From: Candidatus Cloacimonadota bacterium
GTDB taxonomy: Bacteria > Cloacimonadota > Cloacimonadia > JGIOTU-2
Length of the DNA stretch: 29,924 bases
Assembly: GCA_016932035.1 (NCBI GenBank)
Contig: JAFGDR010000065.1
Location: forward strand, 1 to 29,924
Direction of reading: 5' to 3'
This document shows, in pieces, positions 8,090 through 16,306 of this stretch. Every line of letters starts with the position of its first letter. The first letter of the stretch is position 1. The position numbers and the translations under genes were made by a program. Below the pieces are notes generated by a model. It was given only the letters and a program-made list of their open reading frames with translations. It was not told where the DNA came from and searched no databases.

Positions 8090-8560
8090 CTAGTAGTGGT
8101 ACTTTTTCCCCTTTAATATCGTAAATGCCCGATATATCTGTTCAAGAAGGATGATCCTAACCATTTGATGTGTAAATGTGAGTTGAGATAGTGAGAGAAG
8201 TTCGTCAGCACGATCTTTAACTCCTTTAGAGAATCCATATGGACCTCCTATTATAAAATAGAGCGGTTTATTCTGCGAAACAAGAATCCTGTTGAGATGA
8301 CGAGAGAACTCTTTGGATGTATGCTGGTCTCCATTTTCATCAAGAGCTATCACATAGCATTGATCAGGTAATGCTGAGAGTATGGAATTTCCTTCGATCT
8401 CTTTTATTTTTTCTATCAATTGATTTTTCTTGTATTTTGGTGTCGCGACTGTTTCAAGTGCGAGGGAGCAGGAACTCGAAAGACGCTTAAGAAACTCGTT
8501 TTCAGCAAGTGTTATATACTCATCCTTGTTTTTTCCAACTGCGAGTATTGTAATTTTCAT
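8090..8560 (-). CDS. rlmH: 23S rRNA (pseudouridine1915-N3)-methyltransferase RlmH
   Basis: A 156-residue SPOUT-class methyltransferase that methylates pseudouridine 1915 in helix 69 of 23S rRNA, using SAM, on assembled 70S ribosomes. The N-terminus MKITILAVGKNK and the SAM-binding knot segments FIIGGPYGFSKGV and LTFTHQMVRIILLEQIYRA match the family, and the C-terminal KGKKYHY is the conserved end (usually PYHK/Y). Length is normal. The start is 4 bases after the stop of the GMP reductase-like gene, so it is probably translated by coupling; no strong Shine-Dalgarno sequence is visible. Confidence 0.95.
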   Translation of the reverse strand: MKITILAVGKNKDEYITLAENEFLKRLSSSCSLALETVATPKYKKNQLIEKIKEIEGNSILSALPDQCYVIALDENGDQHTSKEFSRHLNRILVSQNKPLYFIIGGPYGFSKGVKDRADELLSLSQLTFTHQMVRIILLEQIYRAFTILKGKKYHY

Positions 8561-8564
8561 CGAA

Positions 8565-9569
8565 TCAGACTGTCCGGATATCCTTAAACCTTTTCTGAAT
8601 ATAGGTTACTTTCTGATGAAATTCATCGATATTCATAGCTCCGGCATAGGAGAATGCAGAACGAAGTCCATCTTCAATATTGCGGATCACATATTTTGCG
8701 GGACCCTTGTATTCGATGGTTGTGCTTATTCCTTCAACATTACGATTCTCATCATTCCTGATATGTTTGGACTCGAGACTCGCTGATCCGCGATAACGTT
8801 TATACAAATGATAATTCGGGAAATTACCCTCTTTATGGATTGTACCAGGTGTTTCCTTACATCCTGCAAACAATGCACCGATCATGACAGAATCTGCACC
8901 AACAGCCAACGCTTTGGCTACATCACCAGAGTTCTGAATACCGCCGTCTGCAATAACAGGAATGTTATATTCTTTAGCAACATTATAAACATCTTCTATG
9001 GCAGTAACCTGAGGAACGCCAAACCCGGTATTGATCCGCGTCGTACACATCGAGCCGGGTCCAATACCCACTTTGACAGCGTCTGCGCCATTTTCACAGA
9101 GAAATTTTGCGGCTTCTCCTGTTGCGATGTTACCTGCGATTATATCAACATTGAAGTTCTTACACATGTTGATCGTATCAGCCATGAGTTTATGATGACC
9201 ATGAGCAATATCGATACAAATGATCTGTGCTCCCGCATCGATAAGCGCTTTTAAACGATCTTTATTCTCTCCGGTTACACCGATCGAAGCAGCTCTGATT
9301 GGATTTTCCGAAAGCTTTAGACGTTCAATAATTCCTGCTTCTTCATCAACGGAGCAAAATCTGTGAACAATGCCAAGAGCACCAAATCCACTGAGCACAT
9401 TTGCCATATCAAACTCTGTGATCGTATCCATGTTAGCGGAAAGAATAGGTAATCCTATTCTAAAATTTTTTGTAACTCTTGTTGAGAGATCAACATCCTG
9501 ACGTGACAGCACCTCAGAATAATTAGGGATCAGCAGAATATCATCAAATGTTATACCGGTTCGTGCCAT
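8565..9569 (-). CDS. guaC: IMP dehydrogenase/GMP reductase family, CBS-less; probably GMP reductase
   Basis: A 334-residue TIM-barrel enzyme of the IMPDH/GMPR family. [13 protein letters not shown] and LSANMDT are the N-terminal signatures. [15 protein letters not shown] contains the catalytic Cys175. [16 protein letters not shown] and [12 protein letters not shown] follow. The two CBS domains normally inserted in IMPDH are absent. The IMPDH catalytic flap with its Arg-Tyr pair is replaced by a short IRNDENRN segment. Both points favour GMP reductase (GMP to IMP and ammonia, NADPH-dependent, purine salvage). The surrounding residues are in places more IMPDH-like, so a CBS-less IMPDH is the main alternative. 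Clear AAGGAG ribosome site; 4 bases from rlmH and 9 bases from the phosphotransacylase gene. Confidence 0.82.
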   Translation of the reverse strand: MARTGITFDDILLIPNYSEVLSRQDVDLSTRVTKNFRIGLPILSANMDTITEFDMANVLSGFGALGIVHRFCSVDEEAGIIERLKLSENPIRAASIGVTGENKDRLKALIDAGAQIICIDIAHGHHKLMADTINMCKNFNVDIIAGNIATGEAAKFLCENGADAVKVGIGPGSMCTTRINTGFGVPQVTAIEDVYNVAKEYNIPVIADGGIQNSGDVAKALAVGADSVMIGALFAGCKETPGTIHKEGNFPNYHLYKRYRGSASLESKHIRNDENRNVEGISTTIEYKGPAKYVIRNIEDGLRSAFSYAGAMNIDEFHQKVTYIQKRFKDIRTV

Positions 9570-9578
9570 TATTTCTCC

Positions 9579-10472
9579 TTATGTGCACATAATTCCCAAT
9601 GCAACCGAATGTAATTTTGTCCATGCATCATCAGCACGAGATGTAATAAGAATAGGAACTTTAGCACCCATGATCACATGAGCAACACGCAGATGCGCAT
9701 AATAGGTCATTGCTTTTCCGAAAATATTACCGGCCTCAATATACGGCATGATAAGAATATCAGCATTTCCAGCAACAGGGGAATCGATTTTCTTCAACTT
9801 TGCTGCTTGTTCTGAGACTGCCACATCGAGTGCAAGTGGACCTTCGACAACACAGCCGGTAATCTTACCTTCTTTATACAATTTTGTTATTTCAGCAGCT
9901 TCTATTGTGGGAGGCATTTTGGGATTTTCCATCTCGATCGCACAGAGCAGTGCAACGTTCGGGCAGGGATTTTCAAGTTTATGGGCAACTCTAACAGCAT
10001 TATTGATGAGTGATATTTTTTCTCTTACCCCGGGATATAAGACGATACCGCCGTCAGTCATGAGTGTGAGGCGATTCTCTGTTTCAATGACAAGCACATC
10101 ACTAAGAATATCGCCTGTTTGAAGTCCTTTTCCTTTATTAAGTATCCCCTTCATAAGCTGACCTGTTGTTGAATCTCCCTTCATGATAAGATCTGCTCGG
10201 TTTTCAAGAACGGCATCAACTGCGAGCTCGATGCACTTCTCAGGATCTTTCTCGTCTATGATCTCAAACGCGTCAGTCATGGTTTCTTCGGACATAGAAA
10301 TGTAATCAATGATCTGTTCCTTATCTCCAATGAGAAGAAATTCACCGATCTGCTCTTCTTTGGCAAGGGTTGCGCAATATACTGTGGACATTGTGTGTGC
10401 TGCTGGTATAACAACTCTCTTGGGTGGATGCACTTTGACTTTATCCAGCAATTCATCAAAATTTTTTATCAT
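9579..10472 (-). CDS. ptb: Phosphate butyryltransferase / phosphotransacylase
   Basis: A 297-residue member of the phosphate acetyl/butyryltransferase family, matching Ptb in length. It interconverts acyl-CoA plus phosphate with acyl-phosphate plus CoA, in the cytoplasm. Family features include the N-terminal RVVIPAAHT block, LIMKGDSTTGQLMKGILNK, the glycine-rich LMTDGGIVLYPG and the C-terminal NADILIMPYIEAGNIFGKA followed by VPILITSRADD. A partner butyrate kinase gene is not visible in the window. Good GGAG ribosome site. It sits 13 bases after the DUF6051 gene and 9 bases before the GMP reductase-like gene. Substrate chain length is not determined by sequence, so acetyl, propionyl or butyryl are all open. 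Confidence 0.88.
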   Translation of the reverse strand: MIKNFDELLDKVKVHPPKRVVIPAAHTMSTVYCATLAKEEQIGEFLLIGDKEQIIDYISMSEETMTDAFEIIDEKDPEKCIELAVDAVLENRADLIMKGDSTTGQLMKGILNKGKGLQTGDILSDVLVIETENRLTLMTDGGIVLYPGVREKISLINNAVRVAHKLENPCPNVALLCAIEMENPKMPPTIEAAEITKLYKEGKITGCVVEGPLALDVAVSEQAAKLKKIDSPVAGNADILIMPYIEAGNIFGKAMTYYAHLRVAHVIMGAKVPILITSRADDAWTKLHSVALGIMCT

Positions 10473-10485
10473 GCAATCTCCGAAT

Positions 10486-11718
10486 CTACTTTAACTGCCA
10501 TGCAATAAATTTCATAGTTTTTACAAACCATTTATCAATTTCTTTTTCATATTTATCTGAAATAGGGAACGGTATAACATGATCATATGGATAGGAGAAG
10601 TCAAAGGATTTAACTTTTATGGGGATTTTATTATTATGTCCATGCAGAGAAAGCTCAACCTCTATCGAAGGAACAACCTCATCTTTTTGCAGCGCGAGGG
10701 CTGAAATTCGTTTCGAGATCTTTTTCAGTCGATTCTCACGGAACGTTATCATCTTATTATAATCGAGCATACTTCTGAAATATTTCCCGATATGATGATA
10801 GTCACCGAAGTAGTGTGCAAGACGTTTATCGCGTTTCAATTCCACTTCAAGATGTTCGATGAAAAACGAGTAGATCGAAACGTTTGCTTCGCTGTCGAGA
10901 ATATATTTGGATGCTGGAGACATGCGGTTGAGGAGTGGTCCTCCGCAAAACATACAAAGCCGTGAATCTGCGAAATAGTTGTTTTCATTTGTCATCATCA
11001 TGATCTCTGCAAGAAAAGAACCGACAGAATATGAGAAGAAATCGATGCTTGCATCCTGGTGAATATGAGGATGATTGCCCGTTCGTATCTGATCGATCAT
11101 CTGGAGGATGTCATAATAGGTTTGAAGACCCGACCAGAAGAAACGCTGGGGAAGGAACTGCAATCGCGTGCTGATCGCTGCATTAGCGAACGAGGAGTTA
11201 TTTACTTTGGGGAAGAATTTCTTGCGCACCTTAGCAACCTTATTCATGAATTTAGGGTCAGCCCATCTCTGAGGTGCCCTGTTCATATGAAATGCAGTTG
11301 GGAAAAGGATGACTGCTTTACCTGTATATTCAACAAGCTTCTGAGCCCATGGCAGGTATTTCTCCCAACTTTTTTCATTTAGACCGTGCAGCAATATAAT
11401 GACATCTTTAGATTTTTTTATCGTAAAAGGTTTGAAAATCGGATAGGTAAAGAAGATATTTTCTTCTATTTTTGAATCATCCACTCGGAGTAGATCATCA
11501 AGGTAAGGTGCGGAAATTTCCTTATCAAATGAGTATGAGTCTTCAAAGTTCTGATTGTGAAGCTGGCATCGATAATGATCTTCACCCGGAAGGATATCAT
11601 AATTGAAGGATTCAAAATTAGTGTTGAAAATGTTCTGGCGGAATTTCTTTAGGGTAACAAATTCAGCTTTTGGATCAAATTTGTCTCTTAAATAGAGATA
11701 ATCTTTTCGGTAACTCAT
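10486..11718 (-). CDS. DUF6051-type alpha/beta hydrolase
   Basis: A 410-residue protein without signal peptide, resembling the DUF6051 family of predicted alpha/beta hydrolases found in Bacteroidota and relatives. VIILLHGLNEK (about 106-116) is the oxyanion-hole strand. IDFFSYSVGSFLAEI carries the probable nucleophile Ser231 in SYSVG, where the usual first Gly of GxSxG is Ser. The C-terminal YPYDHVIPFP supplies a candidate catalytic His. The long insertion with basic residues (KVAKVRKKFFPKV) is a lid-like region. Substrate unknown; ester or lipid hydrolysis is a family-level guess. The AGGAG ribosome site is 11 bases from the ATG, rather long. It is the first gene of the set ending with cdd. 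Confidence 0.7.
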   Translation of the reverse strand: MSYRKDYLYLRDKFDPKAEFVTLKKFRQNIFNTNFESFNYDILPGEDHYRCQLHNQNFEDSYSFDKEISAPYLDDLLRVDDSKIEENIFFTYPIFKPFTIKKSKDVIILLHGLNEKSWEKYLPWAQKLVEYTGKAVILFPTAFHMNRAPQRWADPKFMNKVAKVRKKFFPKVNNSSFANAAISTRLQFLPQRFFWSGLQTYYDILQMIDQIRTGNHPHIHQDASIDFFSYSVGSFLAEIMMMTNENNYFADSRLCMFCGGPLLNRMSPASKYILDSEANVSIYSFFIEHLEVELKRDKRLAHYFGDYHHIGKYFRSMLDYNKMITFRENRLKKISKRISALALQKDEVVPSIEVELSLHGHNNKIPIKVKSFDFSYPYDHVIPFPISDKYEKEIDKWFVKTMKFIAWQLK

Positions 11719-11868
11719 ACCAATGAGAACTCCTGTTATTTATGGAATCATATAAAAAATTTCGTTTTGCGAATAAAACATAATTACATCCGATATCAGT
11801 CAAGAGTTTCGTGTATTTTAAGTTAGCGTCGAGAGTATTCGTTATGAAATATTCGGAAACAGAAATTT

Positions 11869-13134
11869 CTATTCCTTCAAGTAATCAGCGTAGTGCTCCT
11901 GTACGTTTTGTGCTATTTCATTCAACCGCACATCGATGGTGATCCCGTTTTGTTGCAACGTCTTCCACATAACATCCATAGCATCGTTCTCTGATAGTCC
12001 GATTGATTCTGCGATATCCAAAAGAACTTGTTTCTCTTTTTTGGTAAATCTACCATCTGAAAGAGAGATCAGCGTAAGGAAGTGGAGTGAGTAATATCTA
12101 TCCATATCTGTGCTGTGCTGTTTGAGGTAACGTGCTGCACTATCGAGCTGCTTGAGCGCTTTTTCTTTATCATAAATGATCTCTTTCTCAGGATCATCAG
12201 TAAAGACATCAGCAAGAATCTTAACAAGACTCTTTATCTCTTCGAGATTGATCTCTTTGTCTGCAGCGATCATAGAAATGCCGCCAGCAGCCACAAGCTT
12301 CATCATCATCTCTTTGACTTTGGTGCGGGGATAGAACTTTGTGAGTGCCAGTAATTCGTCGGTCTTTGTGTGTAGGTCTTCGGCGTTGATTTTACCGGTT
12401 TTCTTAAATAAAGCAGACTGAGAGAAGAGCTCGATCGCTTTCAGGCGAACAGGGAGAAGAGGATGGGTTGAAGTGCTTAATTCGGACATATATTCTGACT
12501 TTGCCAGATCATCCAGCTGCTTCATGAGTTCCGGTAGATTAAAATTAAGATTTTTCTCGGTTAATCCATAAGAGATTTTTAATAAACTTTGCACTGCGAC
12601 CTCATAATTCTTGCATGCTACCAGCCCAACCCTGTCACAACTGATCTCTGCTTTTTTCTGCCAGGTTAGGAATTTTTTTTCTGCAAGGATCGGCAGGAAG
12701 GTTGTTTGTTTCTTGTCCGGATTATAGAGCAGCAGGAGTTTATTATGATCGAATATGATATGCCCGAGTTCGTGTCCGAGCACAAACTTAATTTCATCAT
12801 CATCAAAATTTTCAAGTAAAGCAGACGTAAAAACCACGCTGATAAGATTTTTCTGTTTGAACGCAAAGGCATTATATGAATTATCCCTTAGTGAAAAAAA
12901 CTCGATCTTCTGCTTGAGACCAAAATCTTTTTTAACCCCTTCAATGATCTTGTAGATGCGGGGAGAAATTGTTGGAGTTAGTCGAACAGAATCAGCAAGA
13001 AGTTTATCACGAAAGGTGATGTGTTCTTTGAGGATTTCTTCGTGGGATTTAATGATCTGTTCAACTTTGTATACGTTAAAAAGTTCTTTTGTGTCTTCGA
13101 AATCGCTTTTATAGCGTATTTTTTTTAGATCCAT
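11869..13134 (-). CDS. M48 family metalloprotease with TerB-like C-terminal domain
   Basis: A 421-residue cytoplasmic-looking protein (no signal peptide). Residues 50-235 form an M48 (Ste24/HtpX-type) peptidase domain with the zinc motif HELGH at 121-125. The third ligand region is Glu163 in KAEISCDRVG, with Asp167 following. HPLLPVRLKAIELF (about 219-232) is the conserved downstream motif. The C-terminal 140 residues carry two helical EF-hand-like or TerB-like segments (AADKEINLEEIKSLVK and SLSDGRFTKKEKQVLLDIAE), a fusion found in other M48 proteins of this style. Unlike HtpX it has no membrane helices. Role in protein quality control is inferred only. It lies 58 bases from the 5'-nucleotidase stop, with GGGGGG before its ATG. 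Confidence 0.85.
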   Translation of the reverse strand: MDLKKIRYKSDFEDTKELFNVYKVEQIIKSHEEILKEHITFRDKLLADSVRLTPTISPRIYKIIEGVKKDFGLKQKIEFFSLRDNSYNAFAFKQKNLISVVFTSALLENFDDDEIKFVLGHELGHIIFDHNKLLLLYNPDKKQTTFLPILAEKKFLTWQKKAEISCDRVGLVACKNYEVAVQSLLKISYGLTEKNLNFNLPELMKQLDDLAKSEYMSELSTSTHPLLPVRLKAIELFSQSALFKKTGKINAEDLHTKTDELLALTKFYPRTKVKEMMMKLVAAGGISMIAADKEINLEEIKSLVKILADVFTDDPEKEIIYDKEKALKQLDSAARYLKQHSTDMDRYYSLHFLTLISLSDGRFTKKEKQVLLDIAESIGLSENDAMDVMWKTLQQNGITIDVRLNEIAQNVQEHYADYLKE

Positions 13135-13157
13135 GAACCCCCCAATGGGTAGTTCCT

Positions 13158-13189
13158 CGAATTAATATTCGATGTAATTATCAAATTAC
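13158..13189. repeat. Two adjacent short perfect inverted repeats
   Basis: Between the 5'-nucleotidase gene and the M48 gene lie CGAAT-TAAT-ATTCG (13158-13171) and GTAATT-ATCA-AATTAC (13174-13189). Both are perfect, separated by 2 bases and lack a following T-run, so neither looks like a standard terminator. They could be an operator or a leader structure in front of the M48 gene, or chance in AT-rich DNA. Confidence 0.35.
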
Positions 13190-13192
13190 TAA

Positions 13193-14857
13193 CTATTTTT
13201 GTTCAGAATTAAATTTTGAGATTATGTCTGAATGTGCCGCTTCCGGTTCGAGATTCCAACGGTTATCGATCTGTCCGTTCACAACTTCACGTCTGCGGAA
13301 GTAATTTGCAAGCGCATCTCTGAGAACGATATATTTATATGTGATCTGGCTTTCAGGAATTTCCGTGAGTAATGTCAAACCGGAATTTCCCTGCATCAGG
13401 AAGTCGACCGTTGCAACATCATAAATCTTATCGGGATCCCATGGTTCACCAGCAATAGTCAGATTGGTCACACGCTGGAAATCTGGATATTCTTTACTAT
13501 ATTCGACCTCTCCACCTGCAACGCGCAGTCCATGTCTACCGCCTGCAATACGGACTTCGAGAATTTCCTTAAGCTTTGCTCCATCGATCTCCATTGTTAC
13601 GATCTGGCTATCAAAGGGGAGCACATCGAATACGTCACGATAAGAAACAGGACCCTCTTTGATGTCATCACGTACACCGCCGAGATTTAAAAATGCAAAA
13701 TCTGCTTCCGATTCTTCGAGCATTGCATCCATGACAAGGTTGCCGATAATGCTTTGTGCAGAGCCGTCACGAGAGAGATGCATGCCTGCAATACCAACGA
13801 TTTCATCCATTCCTTGTTCTGCCAATGCCTGCATGGAGTCAATCTTCTCTTTGTACCATGGATCAGGTAAAAATTCTTCCTCGAAAAGAGTGATAAGATC
13901 GCCATCGATATAAGCTGGAAGATCGTAGCCGGTAATAATTTTGGAGTCTGTATCCAGCGTGAGGATGAGGTGTCCCATGTTGGAACCGTAACCATAATTT
14001 TGCACAATGAGTGTATGATTCTCCGGCTCTTCCCAGGGAATATTGTATCCTTTATGAATATGTCCGGCGAGGAAAACATCAATGCCGGGCACTTTATAAG
14101 CAACATGCATTGCATTATCGGGCCAGCGTCTGTCTTCATCTTTGATATGACCTTCAACAATATCATACTGATAGGCAGATTCGACATCATAGGGGATACC
14201 CATATGCCCTAGTACAAAAATCAGATCAACGCCGATCTCTTCTACTTCTTTTATATATTTTTCCACTGTCTGTGCCGCATCAACGAATTCCAATTCTTTA
14301 ATATTCTCAGGAAAACTCATCAGAGGAGTATCGAGTGTGGAAATTCCAATGATCGCTATATCGATGCCTTTGAAATTTTTTATAATATAGGGTACACAGC
14401 CGGGAATGAGTTCACCTGTTTCTTTAACAATGATGTTAGCGCATACGATCGGGAATTCTGCAAGAGCAAGGGTGTTCAAAAGTGTTTCATATCCGAGATC
14501 GAATTCATGGTTGCCAAGGGTCATGGCATCGTATCCAATCCAGTTCATATATTTGATAACTGCCACACCTTCGGACATGGTTCCGATTGGATGTCCCTGG
14601 AAGAAATCACCAGCATCGAGAAGAAGAAAGGCCTCACCGTTCTCTTCTGCTTTCTTACGAACAGCATTGATATAGGTCGCCGCTGAAGCACCTCCACCAA
14701 GTGGGGGGGGAAAATCGGGATTCATGAATGTGGCTTCAACAGCATCTATTCCACCATGTACATCATTTGTAAACAGTAAATTAAGCTTGACCTCTTCAGC
14801 ATTCAGATAGCTGAAAACAAACAAACTCATGAGGAGTATTAAAAATATCTTTTTCAT
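13193..14857 (-). CDS. Exported 5'-nucleotidase / 2',3'-cyclic phosphodiesterase family
   Basis: A 554-residue protein of the UshA/YfkN family, which releases nucleosides from nucleotides outside the cytoplasm. Signal peptide at residues 1-20 ending LNA. The calcineurin-like metal site is intact: NDVHGG (31-36), DAGDFFQG (81-88), GNHEFD (115-120), then GHMG and AGHIH. The C-terminal 5'-nucleotidase domain shows FLNLGGVRDDIKEGPVSY and FDVLPFDSQIV, the substrate-binding part. Length is normal. The nucleosides produced could feed salvage by tdk, pnp and cdd elsewhere in the window. Whether the enzyme is periplasmic, anchored or secreted is not shown; there is no T9SS tail. Confidence 0.9.
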   Translation of the reverse strand: MKKIFLILLMSLFVFSYLNAEEVKLNLLFTNDVHGGIDAVEATFMNPDFPPPLGGGASAATYINAVRKKAEENGEAFLLLDAGDFFQGHPIGTMSEGVAVIKYMNWIGYDAMTLGNHEFDLGYETLLNTLALAEFPIVCANIIVKETGELIPGCVPYIIKNFKGIDIAIIGISTLDTPLMSFPENIKELEFVDAAQTVEKYIKEVEEIGVDLIFVLGHMGIPYDVESAYQYDIVEGHIKDEDRRWPDNAMHVAYKVPGIDVFLAGHIHKGYNIPWEEPENHTLIVQNYGYGSNMGHLILTLDTDSKIITGYDLPAYIDGDLITLFEEEFLPDPWYKEKIDSMQALAEQGMDEIVGIAGMHLSRDGSAQSIIGNLVMDAMLEESEADFAFLNLGGVRDDIKEGPVSYRDVFDVLPFDSQIVTMEIDGAKLKEILEVRIAGGRHGLRVAGGEVEYSKEYPDFQRVTNLTIAGEPWDPDKIYDVATVDFLMQGNSGLTLLTEIPESQITYKYIVLRDALANYFRRREVVNGQIDNRWNLEPEAAHSDIISKFNSEQK

Positions 14858-14876
14858 ATAAAAAACCTTTTATATC

Positions 14877-16196
14877 TTAAAATCTCCATGTCAGTGTTGC
14901 CATGAAGTTTATGAGTACATCCTGTACTTTATCCGGATTTGTTCGATTAACCGGAAGGTCAGAAAATGCAGTATCCCAGAGATTATCATTTGCATAGTAA
15001 CTGTCAGGGAAAAGATCTGCATGTTGATAATTGAATTTTCCAATCTCTGCACCCAGATCAAGTATGAAGTTATATGGTAGTGTGATGCTGGTGCCTGCAG
15101 AGAATGCAGTCATGACGATCTCTTTATCCATACCAAAGGGCTGGTAACGGAAGCCAAGACGGATCGGCTGCGTATTAAAAATCCTATGCTCGACACCTGC
15201 ATAATATTCGATCACATCATACCAGAGCGGATTGTAATCACTCCACTTCACATAAGAAATCTCGAATGAGAAATGAGTGTCCCAAATATTACGGGGATGG
15301 TATTCAAAACCCAATCCAATACGTGAAGGATAATATATTGTTGTGTCAGCCCAGGCAGTGTCGGCACTAGTTTTGAATGATTTATCGAGTTTTGCACGGC
15401 TGGTGTAGTTCATTCCAATTTTAAAACGTTCACCGAGGTCGAGTAACAAACCTGCCTGGAATCTCTGCCCTGAGTAGGTATTCTTCTTTTGGAATATAAG
15501 ATCGGGAATACTGTCCGGGTCATTCTCCATCTGTTCTTTAGCCCAGGGAGTGAATATAATCGTGGAATCGATCGTGTTATCTCCCTTCATGAGCGAGAGA
15601 GAAGCACCGAGAGTCAGGGATTTAAAGAAACTGCTTTCATTTTCAAATGTAACTGCTACAGCAGGGGTGTGTGCATAAATCATTCCGCTTCCATTATAGG
15701 TGTTCGTTGCAATCTTATGAGGTTCATTCCCATAATCTGTTCCTTCATTATTGCGGACTTCTTCAGTGTATTTGAAGTTGAAATCATAGAGCGGCACATA
15801 TGAATATGCTGCTGATATTTTGAATTGCTGTACAGGAACATTATACATCAAGCCAAGCAGATATTTGCTGAAGAAATGAGCATTTGATGCGTACACTGCA
15901 TCATCGATATAGGAATCAAAGGAATCAAAAATTGGGAATGCCCGGTTTTCGTTATTCTTGGTCACATCAGGGGTAAACTGCACCATGAATTTGAAGGGAA
16001 GGTTGCCAAGAAGTGCAGGATTTTTGAGTGATGAAAGCGGTCCGTACCCGGTGGCAAGTCCTGTCGATCCCATTGCAAGCGAATGTGCAGAAAATGCTGT
16101 AACCTCCTGCCCGACATATCGATCAAATACAAATGCTGCGTGAGCGGGAATTGCACACAAGAACAACATTAAGATTCCTAACATTACTTTTTTCAT
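14877..16196 (-). CDS. Outer-membrane beta-barrel protein, PorV/FadL-like
   Basis: A 439-residue predicted outer-membrane barrel. I set the start at ATG 16196 because CGGAGGAT sits ideally upstream and the protein then begins with a clean signal peptide MKKVMLGILMLFLCAIPAHA; a longer frame runs upstream but adds only an unlikely leader. The mature N-terminus contains FSAHSLAMGSTGLATGYGPLSSLKNPALLG, split by nature of the family into 'A.GS.G.A.....S...NPA.L', as in PorV, OmpP1/FadL and UPF0164 proteins. It ends LTWRF with a terminal Phe, the BamA signal. Such proteins act as lipid-type transporters or, as PorV, as T9SS shuttles. It follows the HhH-barrel gene by 110 bases and may have its own promoter. 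Confidence 0.8.
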   Translation of the reverse strand: MKKVMLGILMLFLCAIPAHAAFVFDRYVGQEVTAFSAHSLAMGSTGLATGYGPLSSLKNPALLGNLPFKFMVQFTPDVTKNNENRAFPIFDSFDSYIDDAVYASNAHFFSKYLLGLMYNVPVQQFKISAAYSYVPLYDFNFKYTEEVRNNEGTDYGNEPHKIATNTYNGSGMIYAHTPAVAVTFENESSFFKSLTLGASLSLMKGDNTIDSTIIFTPWAKEQMENDPDSIPDLIFQKKNTYSGQRFQAGLLLDLGERFKIGMNYTSRAKLDKSFKTSADTAWADTTIYYPSRIGLGFEYHPRNIWDTHFSFEISYVKWSDYNPLWYDVIEYYAGVEHRIFNTQPIRLGFRYQPFGMDKEIVMTAFSAGTSITLPYNFILDLGAEIGKFNYQHADLFPDSYYANDNLWDTAFSDLPVNRTNPDKVQDVLINFMATLTWRF

Positions 16197-16234
16197 GTAT
16201 CCTCCGAAAATTATATATTTAATGGGATGTTTTA

Positions 16235-16261
16235 CTGCACGTATAATATCAAATAGTGCAG
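16235..16261 (-). promoter_or_regulatory. Candidate promoter element with flanking inverted repeat
   Basis: On the - strand a TATTAT -10-like hexamer (16243-16248) lies between the arms of a perfect 6-base inverted repeat, CTGCAC at 16235-16240 and GTGCAG at 16256-16261. No good -35 is visible. It stands 40 to 65 bases upstream of the barrel gene's ATG. The repeat could be a repressor site over the promoter. Confidence 0.3.
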
Positions 16262-16281
16262 AATTTATATTTTTTAAATTA

Positions 16282-16301
16282 TCTGTGTTCATTCTGTGTT
16301 C
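16282..16301. repeat. Direct repeat TCTGTGTTC with 11-base period
   Basis: Two perfect copies of TCTGTGTTC at 16282-16290 and 16293-16301, separated by AT. They occupy the gap upstream of the outer-membrane protein gene, just 5 bases before the end of the HhH-barrel gene. One-helical-turn spacing suits an activator site. The motif also resembles dispersed intergenic repeats seen in many genomes, so a decayed repeat is the alternative. Confidence 0.5.
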
Positions 16302-16306
16302 CATTC

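Noticed and set aside
13687-14190. 167-residue - strand frame inside the 5'-nucleotidase gene
   Set aside because: It is an alternate-frame shadow: the main frame here carries intact family motifs (GHIH region and C-terminal domain), and this frame shows no recognisable protein character.
16197-16304. N-terminal extension of the outer-membrane protein up to 16304
   Set aside because: The strong GGAGG and the signal peptide both place the start at 16196; the extension is a hydrophilic leader before a signal peptide.
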